Source: Betaproteobacteria bacterium HGW-Betaproteobacteria-12
Lineage (GTDB): Bacteria; Pseudomonadota; Gammaproteobacteria; Burkholderiales; Rhodocyclaceae
Assembly (NCBI GenBank): GCA_002842345.1
Contig: PHCU01000004.1
Coordinates: 1 to 64,000 of the forward strand
Length of the DNA: 64,000 nucleotides
Direction: 5' to 3'
Shown: positions 10,489 to 18,630 of the stretch, piece after piece
Position numbering within the stretch: the first letter of the stretch is position 1
Layout of the letters: every line of letters starts with the position of its first letter
The notes under the pieces: model-generated
The model's input: the letters and a program-made list of their open reading frames with translations, nothing else
The model's database searches: none
Told to the model about the DNA's origin: nothing
Translations under genes and position numbers: made by a program

Positions 10489-10613
10489 CCTCTCCCCAAC
10501 CCTCTCCCCGCTGGGGAGAGGTGGCCGTCTTCCTCCCCTCTTCCCGGCGGGGAGAAGGCGCCGTCTTCCTCCCCTCTCCCGCTTGCGGGAGAGGGGTCGG
10601 GGGAGAGGGTGGC
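10489..10613. repeat. CCCTCTCCC repeat cluster between ATPase and permease genes
   Basis: Three consecutive palindromic units with arms of the form CCCTCTCCC/GGGAGAGG occupy almost the entire 148-bp gap before the first permease. Each unit could form a hairpin in the exporter mRNA. Confidence 0.8.
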
Positions 10614-10621
10614 TCTTAATC

Positions 10622-11830
10622 ATGCGCTTCGCTGACCTCCTCCGCTTCGCCTGGCAGGTGCTGGGCGGCTACCGCGCCCGCACGGCGCTGATCCTGCTCG
10701 CCATGGGCATCGGCGTCGCCGCAGTGGTGGCGGTGAGCTCCATCGGCGAGGGAGCGCGCCTCTACGTCGTCAACCAGTTCGGCTCGCTCGGCACCAACCT
10801 GATCATCGTCCTGCCCGGCCGCTCCGAGACGGCCGGCGCCATGCCCGGCGTGCTGATCGGCAAGACGCCGCGCGACCTCACCATCGACGATGCCCTGGCG
10901 CTCAAGCGCAGCCCGGCCATCCTGCGCTTCGCCCCGCTCATCGTCGGCGCCGGCGACGTGCGCGTCGGCAGCCGCAGCCGCGAGACGCCGGTGCTCGGCA
11001 CCACCGCCGAATTCATCCAGGTGCGCCAGATGGACATGGCACACGGCCTGTTCCTGCCGCCGGGCGATCCGCGCCACGGCCAGCCGGTATGCGTCATCGG
11101 CGCGAAGGTGGCCAGCGAGCTGTTCGGCGCGCGCCCGGCGCTGGGCGAGTGGCTGCGCATCGGCGACCGCCGCTTCCGCATCGTCGGCGTGCTCGCCAAG
11201 CAGGGCCAGTCGCTCGGCTTCAACACCGACGAGATCGTCGTCATCCCGCTCGCCGCGGCGCAGGCCCTCTTCAACACGGAGGCGCTGTTCCGCGTCCTCG
11301 TCGAGGCGAAGAGCCGCGAGCAGATTCCCCTGGCCAAGGCCGACGTCGAGGAGATCATCCGACTGCGCCACGAGGGCGAGCGCGACGTCACGGTGATCAC
11401 CCAGGACGCCGTGCTGGAGACCTTCGACCGCATCCTGCGCGCGCTGACGCTGGCCGTCGGCGGCATCGCCGCCATCAGCCTCGCCGTGGCCGGCATCCTC
11501 ATCATGAACGTCATGCTCATCGCCGTAACGCAGCGGCGGCGCGAGATCGGCCTGCTCAAGGCGTTGGGCGCCACCGGCGCGCAGATCCGCGCCGCTTTCT
11601 TCACCGAGGCGGCGATGCTGGCGCTGGGCGGCGCCGCGCTCGGCCTGATCGTCGGCAAGCTGGGCCAGGTCGCCATCGGCCAGGCCTTCCCGGACATCCC
11701 CTTCACGGCGCCCTGGTGGGCGGTAATCGCCGCTCCGCTCACCGCCATCGTCACCTCGGTGCTGTTCACCGTGGTGCCGGCCCGGCGCGCGGCGCAGCTC
11801 GATCCCATCCAGGCGCTGTCCAAGCGATGA
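10622..11830 (+). CDS. ABC transporter permease, MacB/FtsX type (first of two)
   Basis: 402-aa permease with one TM segment near the N-terminus (ALILLAMGIGVAAVVAVSSIG). A large periplasmic MacB_PCD domain follows, then three C-terminal TM helices in the FtsX domain (from about residue 275). The cytoplasmic coupling motif is RRREIGLLKALGAT and the C-terminus is PARRAAQLDPIQALSKR. The ATG at 10622 starts right after the repeat cluster. Its stop overlaps the ATG of the inserted DUF559 ORF by ATGA. It probably forms a heterodimer with the second permease. Confidence 0.93.
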   Translation: MRFADLLRFAWQVLGGYRARTALILLAMGIGVAAVVAVSSIGEGARLYVVNQFGSLGTNLIIVLPGRSETAGAMPGVLIGKTPRDLTIDDALALKRSPAILRFAPLIVGAGDVRVGSRSRETPVLGTTAEFIQVRQMDMAHGLFLPPGDPRHGQPVCVIGAKVASELFGARPALGEWLRIGDRRFRIVGVLAKQGQSLGFNTDEIVVIPLAAAQALFNTEALFRVLVEAKSREQIPLAKADVEEIIRLRHEGERDVTVITQDAVLETFDRILRALTLAVGGIAAISLAVAGILIMNVMLIAVTQRRREIGLLKALGATGAQIRAAFFTEAAMLALGGAALGLIVGKLGQVAIGQAFPDIPFTAPWWAVIAAPLTAIVTSVLFTVVPARRAAQLDPIQALSKR

Positions 11831-12387
11831 GGAAAAGCAGCCCCTCTCCCCAGCCCTCTCCCCGCAAGCGGGGAGAGGGAGTAAACACCCCTCTCCCGCA
11901 CGCGGGAGAGGGGAAGGGGGAGAGGGTACTGCTGCAAAACGCCAAATCACTCCGCAGCAACCAGACCGACGCCGAACAGAAGCTCTGGTACCACCTGCGC
12001 GCCCACCGCTTCATGGGGCTGAAATTCAAGCGACAGAAGCCAATTGGCCGCTACATTGCCGACTTCATCTGCGTCGAACAAAAACTGATCGTCGAACTGG
12101 ATGGCGGACAGCATGCCGACCAGACAGCCTACGACACGGAGCGTGACGGCTGGCTGCGCGGTGAGGGCTATACGGTGCTGCGGTTCTGGAACAACGAGGT
12201 GATGCAGGGAATGGAGGGGGTGCTGGAGAGGATTCGGCTTACCCTCTCCCCCGACCCCTCTCCCGCGAGCGGGAGAGGGGAGCAAGACAACCCCCTCGCC
12301 CCGCTTGCGGGGAGGGGGCTGGGGAGAGGGGAGCAGGACAACCCCCTCGCCCCGCTTGCGGGGAGAGGGCTGGGGAGAGGGGAATGA
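11827..12387 (+). CDS. DUF559 (Vsr/restriction-endonuclease-like) protein embedded in repeats
   Basis: 186-aa ORF lying between the two exporter permeases, overlapping both by ATGA. Residues about 35-138 are a DUF559 domain: RSNQTDAEQKLWYHLR, FKRQKPIGRYIADFICVEQKLIVELDGGQH, then GYTVLRFWNNEVM. This is the fold family of the very-short-patch repair endonuclease; the D of ADF, the E of VELDGGQH and the following D/H are candidate catalytic residues. The first 34 and last 46 residues are simply translated CCCTCTCCC palindromic repeats, including two 17-residue copies of EQDNPLAPLAGRGLGRG. The ORF looks like a passenger dropped into the operon. Function is unknown; nicking or repeat mobilisation is conjecture. 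Confidence 0.82.
   Translation: MRKSSPSPQPSPRKRGEGVNTPLPHAGEGKGERVLLQNAKSLRSNQTDAEQKLWYHLRAHRFMGLKFKRQKPIGRYIADFICVEQKLIVELDGGQHADQTAYDTERDGWLRGEGYTVLRFWNNEVMQGMEGVLERIRLTLSPDPSPASGRGEQDNPLAPLAGRGLGRGEQDNPLAPLAGRGLGRGE
11841..11927. repeat. CCCTCTCCC repeats at the 5' side of the DUF559 ORF
   Basis: Two palindromic units are translated in frame as the N-terminus of the DUF559 protein. They pair with the cluster at 12240-12383 on the other side of the nuclease domain. Confidence 0.8.
12240..12383. repeat. CCCTCTCCC repeats plus 51-bp tandem duplication at the 3' side of DUF559
   Basis: A palindromic unit is followed by two nearly identical 51-bp tandem copies (period 12281 to 12332). The copies are a whole number of codons, so the reading frame stays open to the overlap with the next permease. 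Confidence 0.82.
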
Positions 12388-13583
12388 TCACCACCGACTT
12401 CATCGCCTTCACCCTCGCCTCGCTCAAGGCGCACCGCCTGCGCACGGTGCTCACGGCGCTGGGCATCGCCGTGGGCATCGCCTCGGTGATCCTGCTCACT
12501 TCCATCGGCGAGGGCCTGCACCGCTTCGTCATTGCCGAGTTCACCCAGTTCGGCACCAACATCATCGGCATCTCGCCCGGCCGCACCCAGACGCATGGCG
12601 GCGCCCTCGGCGCAGTGAACACCGTGCGCCCGCTTTCCATCGACGACGCTGTGGCCTTGCGCCGCGCGCCGTATGTCCTGCTCTCCGTTCCTGTCGTGCA
12701 GGGCAACGCCGAAGTCGTGCATGCGGGCAAAAGCCGCCGCGTCACCCTTTATGGCACCGGGCCGGATTTCTCCAAAGCGTTCACCATGCGCGTGGCCAGC
12801 GGCGAATTCCTGCCCCACGACGACGTGCATGCGGCACGCGCCTTCGTCGTGCTCGGCTCCAAGGTCGCACGCGAACTGTTCGGCGACGACAACCCGCTCG
12901 GCAGCCGCATCCGCGTCGGCGGCGAGCGCTACCGCGTCGTCGGCGTCATGGAATCCAAGGGGCAGGTGCTCGGCTTCGACCTCGACGACACGGTCTACAT
13001 CCCGGTGGCGCGCGCGCTCGACATGTTCAACCGCGAGAGCCTGATGGAGATCGACGTCATCTATGAACCGACGGCGCCATTGGCCGAAGTGGAGGAAGGC
13101 CTGCGCAGCATCCTCGTCGCGCGCCATGGCGCCGAGGACTTCACCATCACCCCGCAGCAGAAGATGCTGGAGGTGTTCGGCACGGTGCTCGATGCCATCA
13201 CCTTCGCCGTGGCGGCCATCGGCGGCATCTCGCTGGTGGTGGGCGGCGTCGGCATCCTCACCATCCTCACCATCGGCGTGGCCGAGCGCACCTCCGAGAT
13301 CGGCCTGCTGCGCGCCATCGGCGCGACACGAAAACGCATCCTGCTGCTCTTCCTCGGCGAGGCCGCGCTGCTCTCCGCCCTCGGCGGCGCGGCCGGCCTG
13401 CTGCTGGGCTGGAGCATCGCCGTCCTGCTGACGCTGACTTTCCCGGCGCTGCCGGTGCACACGCCCTGGCTGTATGCCGTGCTGGCCGAAGGGGTCGCCA
13501 TCGGCGTGGGGCTGGCCGCCGGTGTTGTGCCCGCGCGCCGCGCCGCGCGCCTCGATCCGCTCGAAGCGCTGCGCAGCGAATGA
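12384..13583 (+). CDS. ABC transporter permease, MacB/FtsX type (second of two)
   Basis: 399-aa permease homologous to the first one: an N-terminal TM, periplasmic MacB_PCD domain and three C-terminal TM helices. It has the coupling motif ERTSEIGLLRAIGAT and ends VPARRAARLDPLEALRSE. Its start overlaps the DUF559 stop (ATGA), so its translation probably depends on ribosomes finishing the DUF559 ORF. Two different permeases with one ATPase and one adaptor suggest a heteromeric lipid, lipoprotein or drug exporter; the substrate is unknown. Confidence 0.93.
   Translation: MITTDFIAFTLASLKAHRLRTVLTALGIAVGIASVILLTSIGEGLHRFVIAEFTQFGTNIIGISPGRTQTHGGALGAVNTVRPLSIDDAVALRRAPYVLLSVPVVQGNAEVVHAGKSRRVTLYGTGPDFSKAFTMRVASGEFLPHDDVHAARAFVVLGSKVARELFGDDNPLGSRIRVGGERYRVVGVMESKGQVLGFDLDDTVYIPVARALDMFNRESLMEIDVIYEPTAPLAEVEEGLRSILVARHGAEDFTITPQQKMLEVFGTVLDAITFAVAAIGGISLVVGGVGILTILTIGVAERTSEIGLLRAIGATRKRILLLFLGEAALLSALGGAAGLLLGWSIAVLLTLTFPALPVHTPWLYAVLAEGVAIGVGLAAGVVPARRAARLDPLEALRSE
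13419..13441 (+). repeat. GCCGT-N10-CTGACTTT motif, copy 3
   Basis: Exact match, spacer CCTGCTGACG, inside the last TM region of the second permease (encoding AVLLTLTF). Confidence 0.8.
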
Positions 13584-13591
13584 GGCTTCCC

Positions 13592-13683
13592 CGTGGGAGC
13601 GGCGTCCACGCCGCGATATCAGCGGCTGCACCCCAAGGGTGTTTCCTGCGAGGCATTATCGCGGCGTGGACGCCGCTCCCACG
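13592..13683. repeat. REP-like GTGGGAGCGGC inverted repeat, copy 2
   Basis: Arms CGTGGGAGCGGCGTCCACG... and their complement lie 92 bp apart end to end. They sit between the exporter operon and the MFS gene, ending 10 bp before the MFS ATG. The repeat may act as terminator of the exporter operon. Confidence 0.82.
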
Positions 13684-13692
13684 GGCATTCCC

Positions 13693-14916
13693 ATGACAGT
13701 CATCCAGCCGCTCGATCCGCTGCGCGAACGCGCCTTGCTGCTGATGCTGGCCGGCATCCAGTTCGCGCACATCCTCGATTTCATGATCATGATGCCGCTC
13801 GGGCCGATCCTGGTGCGCGCGTTCGGCATCGGCACGCACGAATTCGGTCTGCTCGTCTCGGCGTATACCTTCAGCGGTGCCGCCACCGGCCTGCTGGCGG
13901 CCACTTTCGTCGACCGCTTCGAGAGGAAGCGCCTGCTGCTGGGCATGTTCGCCCTCTTCACGCTGGCCACGCTGGCCTGCGGCCTGGCGCCGAGCTTCGG
14001 CCTCCTGATGCTGGCGCGCTGCGCCGCCGGCGCCTTCGGCGGCGTGCTCGGCTCGATGGTGCAGACCATGGTCGGCGACCTGATTCCCTTCGAGCGCCGC
14101 GGCCGCGCCAGCGGCACCATCATGTCGGCCTTCGCCCTGTCGACCGTTGCCGGCGTGCCGCTCTCGCTGGTGCTCGCCAACCACTTCGGCTGGCGCGCGC
14201 CCTTCATCTTCATCGCCGCCCTCGCCACCGGCCTGCTCGTGCTCGGCTGGAAGATGCTGCCCACGCTGCGCGGGCACCTGCGTTCCGCCGTCATCGGCGA
14301 AACGGAGCGCGCCCATCCCCTCGCCGCGATGGGGGAAGTGCTGCGCGACGCCAACCACCTGCGCGCGCTCGGCTTCATGGCGCTGATCATGTTCTCCGGC
14401 TTCACCGTGATTCCCTACATCACCCTCTACTCGGTAGCCAACGTCGGCATCCGCCAGGAGGATCTCTACCTGATCTATCTCGCCGGCGGCTGCGCCACCT
14501 TCTTCACTTCGCGACTGATCGGGCGGCTGGCGGACCGCCACGGCAAGGTGCGCGTCTACCGCATCGTCGCGTTCTGCTCCATGGTGCCGCTGATCATCCA
14601 GACGCATCTCGTTCCGGTGCCGCTGTGGCTGATGATCGTCGTCTCGACCCTCTTCTTCATCTTCGTGCCGGGCCGCATGGTGCCGGCCATGGCCATCGTC
14701 ACCTCGGCGGTGCAGTCGCGGCTGCGCGGCACCTTCCTCTCGATAAGCGGCGCCACCCAGCAGCTGGCCTCCGGCGCGGCCTCCTTCGTCGGCGGCCTCA
14801 TCATCGCGCAGGACGCGGCGGGGCACATCGTGCGCTATGACTGGGTGGGCTGGCTCGCCGTCGCCGCCACCCTGCTGGCGATGGCGCTTGCCAGCCGCAT
14901 CCGGTTTCGTGCCTGA
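13693..14916 (+). CDS. MFS transporter (drug or metabolite efflux type)
   Basis: 407-aa major facilitator with about 12 TM helices. MFS motif A is visible in the 2-3 loop (FVDRFERKRLLLGMFALFT), and GTFLSISGATQQLASGAASFVGG lies in the C-terminal half. The ATG at 13693 is chosen because the longer open frame only reads through the REP-like repeat. The first helix IQFAHILDFMIMMPLGPIL resembles the AraJ/drug-resistance transporter group. Substrate unknown. Confidence 0.88.
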   Translation: MTVIQPLDPLRERALLLMLAGIQFAHILDFMIMMPLGPILVRAFGIGTHEFGLLVSAYTFSGAATGLLAATFVDRFERKRLLLGMFALFTLATLACGLAPSFGLLMLARCAAGAFGGVLGSMVQTMVGDLIPFERRGRASGTIMSAFALSTVAGVPLSLVLANHFGWRAPFIFIAALATGLLVLGWKMLPTLRGHLRSAVIGETERAHPLAAMGEVLRDANHLRALGFMALIMFSGFTVIPYITLYSVANVGIRQEDLYLIYLAGGCATFFTSRLIGRLADRHGKVRVYRIVAFCSMVPLIIQTHLVPVPLWLMIVVSTLFFIFVPGRMVPAMAIVTSAVQSRLRGTFLSISGATQQLASGAASFVGGLIIAQDAAGHIVRYDWVGWLAVAATLLAMALASRIRFRA

Positions 14917-14967
14917 AGACTGGGGAACCCAGTCCGAAGAAGTACTCTTGGGGTGTGCCTGAACGCG

Positions 14968-15061
14968 CCCCCTCTCCCCAACCCTCTCCCCCGGTGCCGG
15001 GGGAGAGGGAGTCGATGTACTCCCCTCTCCCGCTTGTGGGAGAGGGGCCGGGGGAGAGGGT
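14968..15061. repeat. CCCTCTCCC repeat cluster
   Basis: Two palindromic units between the MFS gene and the DUF2189 gene. About 60 bp of AT-richer sequence (15095-15120) then precedes the DUF2189 start and probably holds its promoter. Confidence 0.8.
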
Positions 15062-15155
15062 TGCGGGAGTTGTCATGAGCGCCGCCCCCGGCTAGAATCG
15101 TTTCATATATAAAGAAACGCGGCTCACCGCGTGCCCACCCCGCAGAGGAGGAGAA

Positions 15156-15926
15156 ATGGCATCACAGATGACCGAGGTCGAGCCGCGCCGGGACTTCCCG
15201 AAAATCCGCGACGTGCCGATGGAACAGCCGCTGAAATGGCTCAAGCTCGGCTGGGGCGACCTGATCTCCTGCCCCACCGCCAGCCTGTTCTACGGCTTCT
15301 GCTTCGTCGCCGGCGGCGCGCTGATGGTGCTGGCGCTCGGCGGCGCGCCCGAGTACATCGCCGCCGTCACCTCGGGCTTCCTCATCCTCGGCCCCTTCTT
15401 CGCCATCGGCCTCTACGAGATCAGCCGCCGGCACGAAAAGCAGCAGCCCTGCAGCCTCATGCCCACGCTCATGGCATGGAAGGGCAATGCCGGCAACCTG
15501 GGCATCTTCACGGCTGTCCTGCTGGTCATCTTCCTGGTCTGGGCGCGCGCCTCGATGGTCGCCTTCGCCCTCTTCTACTCGGGCGAGATGCCGAGCATGA
15601 GCGGCTTCCTGCGGCATGTCATTTCCACCGACCACATCGGCTTCCTGCTGGCCTATTTCGCCATCGGCGGCATTTTTTCCCTGATCGCCTTCTCCATCAG
15701 CCTGATCACCATCCCGCTCATGCTCGACCGCAACCTCGACGCCATCACCGCCGCCATCACCAGCGTGCGTGCCCTCTTCGCCAACCCGGCCGCCATGTTC
15801 GTCTGGGCCGGCCTCATCGCGCTGCTCGGCGGCCTCGGCCTCGTCACCTTCCTCGCCGGCATGCTCATCGCCGGCCCCATCCTTGGCCACGCCACCTGGC
15901 ACGCCTATCGCGACCTCATCGAATAG
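15156..15926 (+). CDS. DUF2189 domain membrane protein
   Basis: 256-aa inner-membrane protein with six hydrophobic segments, matching the DUF2189 family of unknown function. It opens with the typical soluble leader ending PMEQPLKWLKLGWGDLISCPTAS, then segments such as SLFYGFCFVAGGALMVLAL and FLILGPFFAIGLYEISRR. The start is supported by GAGGAGGAG a few bases before the ATG. An MFS gene follows 9 bp later, so they are likely co-transcribed. Confidence 0.85.
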   Translation: MASQMTEVEPRRDFPKIRDVPMEQPLKWLKLGWGDLISCPTASLFYGFCFVAGGALMVLALGGAPEYIAAVTSGFLILGPFFAIGLYEISRRHEKQQPCSLMPTLMAWKGNAGNLGIFTAVLLVIFLVWARASMVAFALFYSGEMPSMSGFLRHVISTDHIGFLLAYFAIGGIFSLIAFSISLITIPLMLDRNLDAITAAITSVRALFANPAAMFVWAGLIALLGGLGLVTFLAGMLIAGPILGHATWHAYRDLIE

Positions 15927-15935
15927 AATGGTTGG

Positions 15936-17105
15936 ATGAATCCCGCCCATCGCGCCGTCGGCCTCCTTGCCGCCTGCCAGGCGCTGCTGCTCACCAACGG
16001 CGTCACCCTCGTTGCCATCAATGCCCTGGCCGGTTTCGCGCTGGCGCCGGACAAGCGGCTGGCCACGCTGCCTGTCGTCGGTTACGTGCTCGGCTCGGCG
16101 GTGTCGACCCTGCCCGCCTCGCACTTCATGCGCCGGCATGGCCGCCGCGCCGGCTTCCTGCTCGGCACCTTCTGCGGCATGCTCGGCGGCGCCATCGGTG
16201 CGGCGGCGATCCTCCTGCAGAGCTTCTGGCTGCTCTGCGCGGCCACCTTCTGCTCGGGCATCTACCAGGCCTTCGGCCAGTACCTGCGCTTCGCCGCGGC
16301 GGAAGTGGCGCCGGCCGACTGGAAAAGCCGCGCCATCTCGCTGACGCTGGCCGGCGGCATCCTCGGCGGTTTCATCGGCCCGGCCGTCGGCAAATGGACG
16401 CGCGACCTGGCGCAGCCGCAGTACATCGCCTCGTATGCCTCGCTCATCGGCTTCGCCCTCGTCGCCATGATGATCGCCGCCAGCCTGCGCTTCCCGCCGC
16501 AAAGTCAGGCCGAGCAGCACGGCGGCGGCCGGCCGCTGAAAGAGATTGCGCGCCAGCCCGTCTTCATCGTCGCCGCGCTGGCCGCCGCCGCCGGCTACGG
16601 CGTCATGAATTTGCTGATGAACGCCACGCCGCTGGCGATGGACTTCTGCGGCCTCGGCTTCGGCGACACCGCCTTCGTCCTGCAGTGGCACGTCATCGGC
16701 ATGTTCGCGCCGAGCTTCTTCACCGGCCACCTCATTGCCCGCTTCGGCGTGCTCAACGTCCTCTTCGCCGGCGCCGTGCTGATGTTCGCCTGCATCGGCA
16801 TCGCCGTGCAGGGGATCACGCTGATGCACTTCTGGTGGGCGCTGCTGCTGCTCGGCGTCGGCTGGAACTTCCTCTACATCGGCGGCACGACGCTGCTCAC
16901 CGAGGCCTACACGCCGGCGGAGAAAGCCAAGACGCAGGGCCTCAACGACTTCCTCATGTTCTTCGCCATGGCCGGCTCCTCCTTCGCCTCCGGCGTCGTC
17001 GTCACCAGCGCCGGCTGGAGCGTGCTCAACCAGATCGCCATCCCCTTCGTCGCCCTGACCGCGCTGGGCAGCGCCATCCTCTGGATGAAGCGCCGCGCCA
17101 ATTAA
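15936..17105 (+). CDS. MFS transporter
   Basis: 389-aa major facilitator with about 12 TM helices. The motif-A-like loop is HFMRRHGRRAGFLLGTF and the central loop is FPPQSQAEQHGGGRPLKEIARQP (about residues 188-210). TLLTEAYTPAEKAKTQGLNDFLMFFAMAG lies in the second half. It resembles predicted MFS proteins with no known substrate. It is directly behind the DUF2189 gene. The central loop contains a copy of the GCCGT-N10-CTGACTTT motif on the opposite strand. Confidence 0.85.
   Translation: MNPAHRAVGLLAACQALLLTNGVTLVAINALAGFALAPDKRLATLPVVGYVLGSAVSTLPASHFMRRHGRRAGFLLGTFCGMLGGAIGAAAILLQSFWLLCAATFCSGIYQAFGQYLRFAAAEVAPADWKSRAISLTLAGGILGGFIGPAVGKWTRDLAQPQYIASYASLIGFALVAMMIAASLRFPPQSQAEQHGGGRPLKEIARQPVFIVAALAAAAGYGVMNLLMNATPLAMDFCGLGFGDTAFVLQWHVIGMFAPSFFTGHLIARFGVLNVLFAGAVLMFACIGIAVQGITLMHFWWALLLLGVGWNFLYIGGTTLLTEAYTPAEKAKTQGLNDFLMFFAMAGSSFASGVVVTSAGWSVLNQIAIPFVALTALGSAILWMKRRAN
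16501..16523 (-). repeat. GCCGT-N10-CTGACTTT motif, copy 4
   Basis: Exact match read on the minus strand, spacer GCTGCTCGGC, inside the central loop of the MFS gene (codons for QSQAEQHG). Confidence 0.8.
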
Positions 17106-17106
17106 C

Positions 17107-17147
17107 CCCCCTCTCCCCGGAATCGGGGAGAGGGCCGGGGTGAGGGG
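17107..17147. repeat. CCCTCTCCC palindromic repeat
   Basis: Single palindromic unit directly after the MFS stop, followed by 27 bp to the next gene. It is well placed to end the DUF2189-MFS transcript. Confidence 0.78.
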
Positions 17148-17174
17148 CAACACCGACAGCGGTATACTCGCCCC

Positions 17175-17525
17175 ATGAAACGCCTCCTCCCCCTCTTCGC
17201 CCTGCTCTGCCTGGCCCCCGCCCACGCCGACGAAGCCGCCGACCTCGACGCGCTTTGCGCCGCCGCCGGCGGGCAAGTGAAGCGCACCGACATCTCCAAC
17301 GTCCGCCGCACCGACTGCGCCGGCCCGCAAGTCACCTGGTTCCACATCCACTCCACCGGCACGCAGGGCCGCACCATGGTCAACTACACCGCCACCCGCA
17401 CCGGCAACTGGCGCAGCGCCCTCGACGCCGCGGCCGCCGACCTCGCCAAGCTTTGCGGCGAGCAACCGCCGAACATCCAGCTCCAGGAAGAAAAGCTCAG
17501 CGCCAGTTGCGGCTCGGGAAAGTAA
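17175..17525 (+). CDS. Small secreted protein of unknown function
   Basis: 116 aa with a clear Sec signal peptide (MKRLLPLFALLCLAPAHA, likely cut after AHA). The mature part of about 98 residues contains four cysteines (LCAAAGG, RRTDCAG, LAKLCGE, SASCGSG), consistent with two periplasmic disulfides. I do not recognise the family. It is the last GC-rich gene before the accessory island. Its stop overlaps the first bases of a motif copy at 17525. Confidence 0.75.
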   Translation: MKRLLPLFALLCLAPAHADEAADLDALCAAAGGQVKRTDISNVRRTDCAGPQVTWFHIHSTGTQGRTMVNYTATRTGNWRSALDAAAADLAKLCGEQPPNIQLQEEKLSASCGSGK

Positions 17526-17547
17526 AAGTCAGTCCCTGCAGCACGGC
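17525..17547 (-). repeat. GCCGT-N10-CTGACTTT motif, copy 5 (left edge of the low-GC island)
   Basis: Exact match on the minus strand, spacer GCTGCAGGGA. It marks the switch from GC-rich DNA to the accessory island and is inverted relative to the copy at 20422-20444 on the right edge. Confidence 0.8.
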
Positions 17548-17733
17548 GCACCCATGCCTGCCACGATACGCTCGCTCGCAAGCACGGCGCATGCCTGCCC
17601 TGTTACTGGCAGGAAGAAGCTTGCCATAAAGGAAAATCCTTGAGATAAACAAACTTTGGCTATGCCTCCATGTCCGATGCAATATTATTTGCAAATTTGG
17701 TACCTACTTTAGGTTAGGTTTTATTCACCTCAC
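17548..17733. other. Gene-free left shoulder of the accessory island
   Basis: No gene is seen. An imperfect direct repeat (GCACGGCGCA...ATGCCTGCC near 17541-17562 and 17582-17600) lies at the GC-rich end. The remainder becomes AT-rich toward 17734 and probably carries the promoter of the next gene, but no convincing -35/-10 pair stands out. Confidence 0.5.
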
Positions 17734-18573
17734 ATGAAGCACACTTACTACTCGCAACGCAGAGGGACCAACCCGAATCTCAAAGGCTTACCTTTGCCAG
17801 ACATCATTGATTTGTTTCTTCGCGTATTCGCGCAACTACAAGATGACGGCTATTTCCATGAGGCATTTGGATTCGAGTGCGTCGATGCCGATCACATTGA
17901 TGGGCGCGTTCGAGATGTCGAGTTGGAGATGCTCCTAAGCATCGGAAAGAAGGGGCTTTGGCCGATACATAAAACGGCCTCCACTTACTCAGAGGACGAT
18001 TTCTTCGACATTCTTGAGTTTCTCTATCAGCACGTATCCAAACCTATTGATGGAACCTTTCACAGTTGGAATAACTGTGGAATGCACTGGGAAACATTCA
18101 ACCAATCCGAGGGGCAAACCGAGTTCAGAGCGAAGGTTAATTCCGTCCTAGCGCGCTACGTAAATCCGTTTGAGCTTTCGCAAAATGGCGAGGTTTTATC
18201 GAAACCGGAGGCCGGCTTTGAGGCGATCTTTGAAGCTGATGTACCGTCTAAAGACTCAAATGTCGTAGGCCGTATCAATGCCGCTATTCTTCGGTATCGC
18301 AGGCATGGCTCGACGATTGACGACCGCAGACAGGCGGTTCGTGATTTGGCAGACGTTCTTGAGTATCTCCGACCGAAGGTCAAAACGCTGCTCACTTCTG
18401 AGGACGACAAAGCTCTGTTCAACATTGCTAATAACTTTGGCGTCAGACACCACAATGACAAACAGAAGACAGCCTATGATGCAGCACTCTGGTTGAGCTG
18501 GATGTTCTATTTCTACCTTGCAACTATCCATGTCGTGCTCCGCAAGATCGAGCACGACAGCACCAACAAATGA
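17734..18573 (+). CDS. Hypothetical island protein, possible abortive-infection or HEPN-like
   Basis: 279 aa, soluble, with no signal peptide. I do not recognise a named family. The N-terminal half opens PLPDIIDLFLRVFAQLQDDGYF and contains an acidic VDADHIDGRVRDVELEM patch. The C-terminal helices carry NNFGVRHHNDKQKTAYD followed by LWLSWMFYFYLATIHVVLRKI, a pattern often seen at the ends of abortive-infection-like proteins. Base composition is close to 50% GC, far below its neighbours, indicating transfer. It is followed 57 bp later by an AbiJ_NTD4 gene in the same orientation. A defence role is inference from context only. Confidence 0.72.
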   Translation: MKHTYYSQRRGTNPNLKGLPLPDIIDLFLRVFAQLQDDGYFHEAFGFECVDADHIDGRVRDVELEMLLSIGKKGLWPIHKTASTYSEDDFFDILEFLYQHVSKPIDGTFHSWNNCGMHWETFNQSEGQTEFRAKVNSVLARYVNPFELSQNGEVLSKPEAGFEAIFEADVPSKDSNVVGRINAAILRYRRHGSTIDDRRQAVRDLADVLEYLRPKVKTLLTSEDDKALFNIANNFGVRHHNDKQKTAYDAALWLSWMFYFYLATIHVVLRKIEHDSTNK

Positions 18574-18630
18574 ACACAGGTTTGGCCATGAATCCTAACT
18601 CGAACGTTTGCCTCATGACTGGCACCCACG

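Noticed and set aside
10489-15061. CRISPR array made of the CCCTCTCCC repeats
   Set aside because: Units are palindromic, irregularly spaced and overlapping genes, with no spacers of constant length and no cas genes.
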